NCBI GenBank assembly: GCA_910585235.1
Contig: CAJUCM010000005.1
Span: forward strand, 42,945-106,944
Direction of reading: 5' to 3'
Length of the DNA stretch: 64,000 nt
Origin: an uncultured Christensenella sp.
GTDB lineage: Bacteria > Bacillota > Clostridia > Christensenellales > Borkfalkiaceae
Positions 62,101 to 64,000 of this stretch are shown one piece after another. Every line of letters starts with the position of its first letter. Position 1 is the first letter of the stretch. The notes beneath the pieces were generated by a model. It saw only the letters and a program-made list of their open reading frames with translations. It was not told the DNA's origin and did not search any database. The position numbers were made by a program, and so were the translations under genes.

Positions 62101-64000
62101 GCGGAGGGGCAGACGCTGACGCAGGAGGCGTTGCTCTCGTTCGGGCAGTACGAGATCGAATACGTGGGTCGTCTGGACGGAAAACTGCACATCAATGCGG
62201 ACGGATCGCCGACGCAGGTCAAAATCAGTTATACCTACCGCAAGGCGGGTCAGGCGGCGCAGACGAAAGAATATTTATTGGAACTGGACGTGACGCCGAT
62301 CGCGCTCGATACTTCTAAACTCAAACCGTATTTCAAGGATACGGCGGTCGTCGGCGACGGCACGGAAAAATCGATCAAGATCACCACGAGTATCGGTTCG
62401 ATCATCAAGGAATTGAAAAGCGTGAGCTACCTGTACCTCGATTCGAGCGGACAGCCGATGGAGGGAGCGACGGGCGCAACCGACCTCGGCACCTATACGG
62501 TCATTGCTAAGTTTACGGCGCTGAACGCGGACTATTCCGCGCCCGATATTCAGGCGACGCTCTCCATTATCGAGAAAAAAGTTCAACTCAACGTGACTTG
62601 GGACAATACGGAATTCACTTATAACGGAAAAGTGCAGGTGCCTACGCCGACCTTTACGGACGACCTCGGAAACGTGATCGAAGCGCACTACACCCTCGAA
62701 GGGGACGTGGATGCGATCGATGCAAACAATTCGGCAAAGCCTCAATATACGGTGAAGATCGTCCTTTCGGAGGAGTCTATCGGTTACGAGATCAAGGGAC
62801 TTGGCGCGACGGTGCGTTTCTCGATCGCAAAAGCGAGGATCGCGGTTCCGAAACAGCTCAAAGAGTTCGAGTATCAAGGGAAAGATTTCGACCTCAATAA
62901 TCTCGATCCCGAACTGTATCTCGAATACTTTGAAGGGTTCGATCCCGCGCTCATGAAAGCGGTGGACGGCAACGTGACGGCGATGGACGCGGGGCGCTAT
63001 AACGCTTCGGTCAGGCTGTTGAATCCCGCCTGCGCGGAGTGGGAGGACGGAGGCTCTTCGAGCGTCAATATGCCCTGGGCGATCAAAAAAGCCAAGCTCA
63101 CGGTCAACTGGGATAAATTTGAATTTGTCAAGAACAACGGCGTGCAGGCTCCGCAGGTGAGCTCGTTCTATACGCTGTACGGCGAGGATAAGAACGCCGT
63201 CGATTATATCAACGATATTCAGTACACGGGCGACATTGCGCCGACTGACGTCGGAAACTATTCGATCACGGTCATCATCAAGTCGGGCGTGGGCTGGGCA
63301 AAGAACTATGAGCTCGACGAAACAAAGAGCTGGACGTTCGTCATCGTGCCTGAGAGCGGACTGGATATTCTGACGATCGAATGGGATCCGAACATTCTCT
63401 TCAAGTTCAACGGCGAAGTGCAGAGACCCGTCTATAAAATCATGAGCAGAATGGGCAACGACGTCACGGACGCGATGCGCGATTATATCCAGTGGAACGA
63501 CGAAGCGCTCAAATCGAAGTGGGCGGGAGACTATACGGCAACCGTTTCCCTCAACGCCGCGGGGCAGAGCAAATACTTCCTCAGCGGAAAAACGAGCTGC
63601 GTCTATACGATCGCGCTCAACGACAACGGAGAGGGAGCGAATCCCGAAAACCCCGGCAACAACGGCGGGGGAGACAATCCGATCACGGGTACGGTAGAGC
63701 TTCCCTTGTGGCAGTTGATCGTGGGCGGAGTCTCCGCGATCCTGTTCCTCATTTGCACGGCAAGATCGTTCGGCGAATACGGCAAGTATAAAGCCGCCAA
63801 GAGGGAAGCGAAGGAACTTGCGGCTATGTCCTACTCTGTGACCTACGGGTTTGCGCCGTTGCCGCTTTTGGCAATCGCATTCCTCGGCGCGAGCGAGACG
63901 GTGTGGACTGCGATCGCGTGTTCGGCATTGGGCTTATTCCTGCTTTCGTTTGCGGCAATGCTGCTCCTCGGCAAAAAGCGCAAGGCGGCGGAACTTGTGG
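59119..64000 (+). CDS. giant phase-variable surface protein 4 (tract at 9 G, ON; cut by window edge)
   Basis: The frame runs open from the ATG at 59119 to the window end, 1,627 codons. The leader is MKKIRNGKWIAAVGAALLFL and FSFIFSTGGG with nine G, and a likely cleavage at SVSA/DD. The ectodomain starts with the beta-helix/GLUG-like region (DPYVIATIEDWEVF, VGGIAGVSYGTSYILNC), then InlB-type modules (KFVGWTTDQTGKGE, LFLGWFYEFTDDDG), Ig/MBG modules, and reaches the three membrane helices near 63700. The cytoplasmic tail lies outside. AAGAGG precedes the ATG. It appears expressed at the present tract length. Confidence 0.85.
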   Translation, partial: MKKIRNGKWIAAVGAALLFLFSFIFSTGGGIFGVKENGGISSSDPISVSADDSSYISYPNGSGDLGRFVNGYQYLYTDKGLMADTHAGKITEDMKTVIVAHSDDSTWGKSASDPYVIATIEDWEVFVQKLAKDTAFGSGKFFTLANDLDFSSLPSTVTQFHMAGIFQGTFYGLGHSLRNISCSNWVYFDKATSTYKTVTASANYSDGGFGIFGKLNNAVITDLMVENFSFTNVPQVTSLSGGWVGSSVGGIAGVSYGTSYILNCQTGGEIAHVTYTASNTAGTFGWPAGILGCHKGVMYIYRCSAELTVVTPTNANFHPCGAGIVGEVYDQTGARASCYIYDCAANVTAQTSTTGHYSHFGAAVGYSNGIVTIENFVGTLDISPDNILPHSGALGGASYCGGLKNIYVDGKQGAANAASKLNMGMWMLSTTQVNTNDIRVGSSWHARYQGGWTPAQTTHGSRAALLAAAKAAVGAASKLPAAIWNAENVDKTDYTPENSPVRHKIEISVAYYNYTTGGETPFDITASGPKTVSKGDSLYEPTAQETGANRKFVGWTTDQTGKGEVFTAVPVWLLGENKLYAVWELDQKNVEIIASGQGLKDDPDTGKTLVYNGNGLSDGIRLTANLTAEGMTDPEITYQWEKDGTAIATGGTGEIYRVQNVRDSGEYTVTLKVHSAYEPLFRAELKASPVKATVLPATLDCTGADFKEGEHPYSGAPYKTAIPDARVFDESGNAVDGTTKWAIELGFFNGEGATVADGVEKKEIEFTPDEKYNGNYGDAVRFEIEFEIEYLTFTFSIPEYNKLELKINLEYGQNYTYNNIATMFEDAFKPYMGDPSLGGYTPAFLVNGQRIKINDYRKLGNTAYPTVIESYSLTVGFDPQSYKVTFDPRNGTSDIITEDIGHGIRLSKPTDPTYGMQLFLGWFYEFTDDDGKKTERAWNFDSDRVTRETELYAKWLNADTLVDLKVEVSPIAEFNAQQSIDPSMLTVKAVFEGSAEGQTLTQEALLSFGQYEIEYVGRLDGKLHINADGSPTQVKISYTYRKAGQAAQTKEYLLELDVTPIALDTSKLKPYFKDTAVVGDGTEKSIKITTSIGSIIKELKSVSYLYLDSSGQPMEGATGATDLGTYTVIAKFTALNADYSAPDIQATLSIIEKKVQLNVTWDNTEFTYNGKVQVPTPTFTDDLGNVIEAHYTLEGDVDAIDANNSAKPQYTVKIVLSEESIGYEIKGLGATVRFSIAKARIAVPKQLKEFEYQGKDFDLNNLDPELYLEYFEGFDPALMKAVDGNVTAMDAGRYNASVRLLNPACAEWEDGGSSSVNMPWAIKKAKLTVNWDKFEFVKNNGVQAPQVSSFYTLYGEDKNAVDYINDIQYTGDIAPTDVGNYSITVIIKSGVGWAKNYELDETKSWTFVIVPESGLDILTIEWDPNILFKFNGEVQRPVYKIMSRMGNDVTDAMRDYIQWNDEALKSKWAGDYTATVSLNAAGQSKYFLSGKTSCVYTIALNDNGEGANPENPGNNGGGDNPITGTVELPLWQLIVGGVSAILFLICTARSFGEYGKYKAAKREAKELAAMSYSVTYGFAPLPLLAIAFLGASETVWTAIACSALGLFLLSFAAMLLLGKKRKAAELV
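59199..59207 (+). repeat. 9-G switch tract of surface gene 4 (ON)
   Basis: Nine G. At 8 G the reading is GGVYSA and stops; at 10 G it stops about 15 codons later. Confidence 0.93.

Overview
The window looks like chromosome of an endospore-forming clostridium with fairly high GC, plausibly an uncultured gut member of the Christensenellales/Borkfalkiaceae type. The lineage is an inference. The evidence for it is gerA-type germinant-receptor genes, spoIIR, zinc-type L31, a flavodiiron/rubredoxin pair, DUF5685 and DUF1385 proteins and clostridial-style sigma-A promoters. No rRNA, CRISPR array, prophage or insertion sequence was found.

Layout. Positions 1-2.6 kb hold a germinant-receptor operon on the minus strand (gerAA, gerAB and the start of a probable gerAC), followed by a BspA-type leucine-rich-repeat lipoprotein. 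From 3.7 to 40 kb the content is mostly housekeeping: prmA-rsmE-mtaB; a HIT protein; cca divergent from a lipid kinase and a PAS-PP2C phosphatase; YfcE, HAD and dehydrogenase genes; rpmE, a fused DUF1385-PrmC gene and prfA; an aminotransferase, a P-loop protein and thrC; trpS with a DUF5685/TPR/J-like/membrane cluster; rlmD, an alcohol dehydrogenase, flavodiiron protein and rubredoxin; an SDR, an EFR1-type ferredoxin and a ComEC-like protein; a flavin-binding oxidase-like gene; a zinc-ribbon membrane protein; an EF-G-like GTPase; an Rrf2 regulator with a flavodoxin-ferredoxin; tRNA-Arg; mnmA; and spoIIR.

From 40.3 kb to the window edge lies the most interesting region: four tandem giant paralogous surface proteins (about 1,900-2,070 residues each where complete). 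Each has its own near-identical promoter. Each has a signal-peptide region interrupted by a poly-G tract, a large divergent beta-rich ectodomain, three membrane helices and a strongly conserved cytoplasmic Q/E/R-rich coiled-coil tail with a conserved C-terminal domain. Tract lengths are 9, 8, 10 and 9 G. In every copy only 9 G joins the signal peptide to the ectodomain, so copies 1 and 4 read as ON and copies 2 and 3 as OFF. Every other length within one base gives a stop within about 20 codons. This looks like a tandem phase-variable surface-protein system working by slipped-strand mispairing.

Two more G/C tracts of 9 occur in the window. One is in frame inside an EFR1-type flavodoxin/ferredoxin gene (30804-30812). 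The other lies between the -35 and -10 boxes of the promoter of a zinc-ribbon membrane protein (34434-34442). No other G or C run of 8 or more was noticed by eye, which suggests that poly-G is used as a general switching device in this genome.
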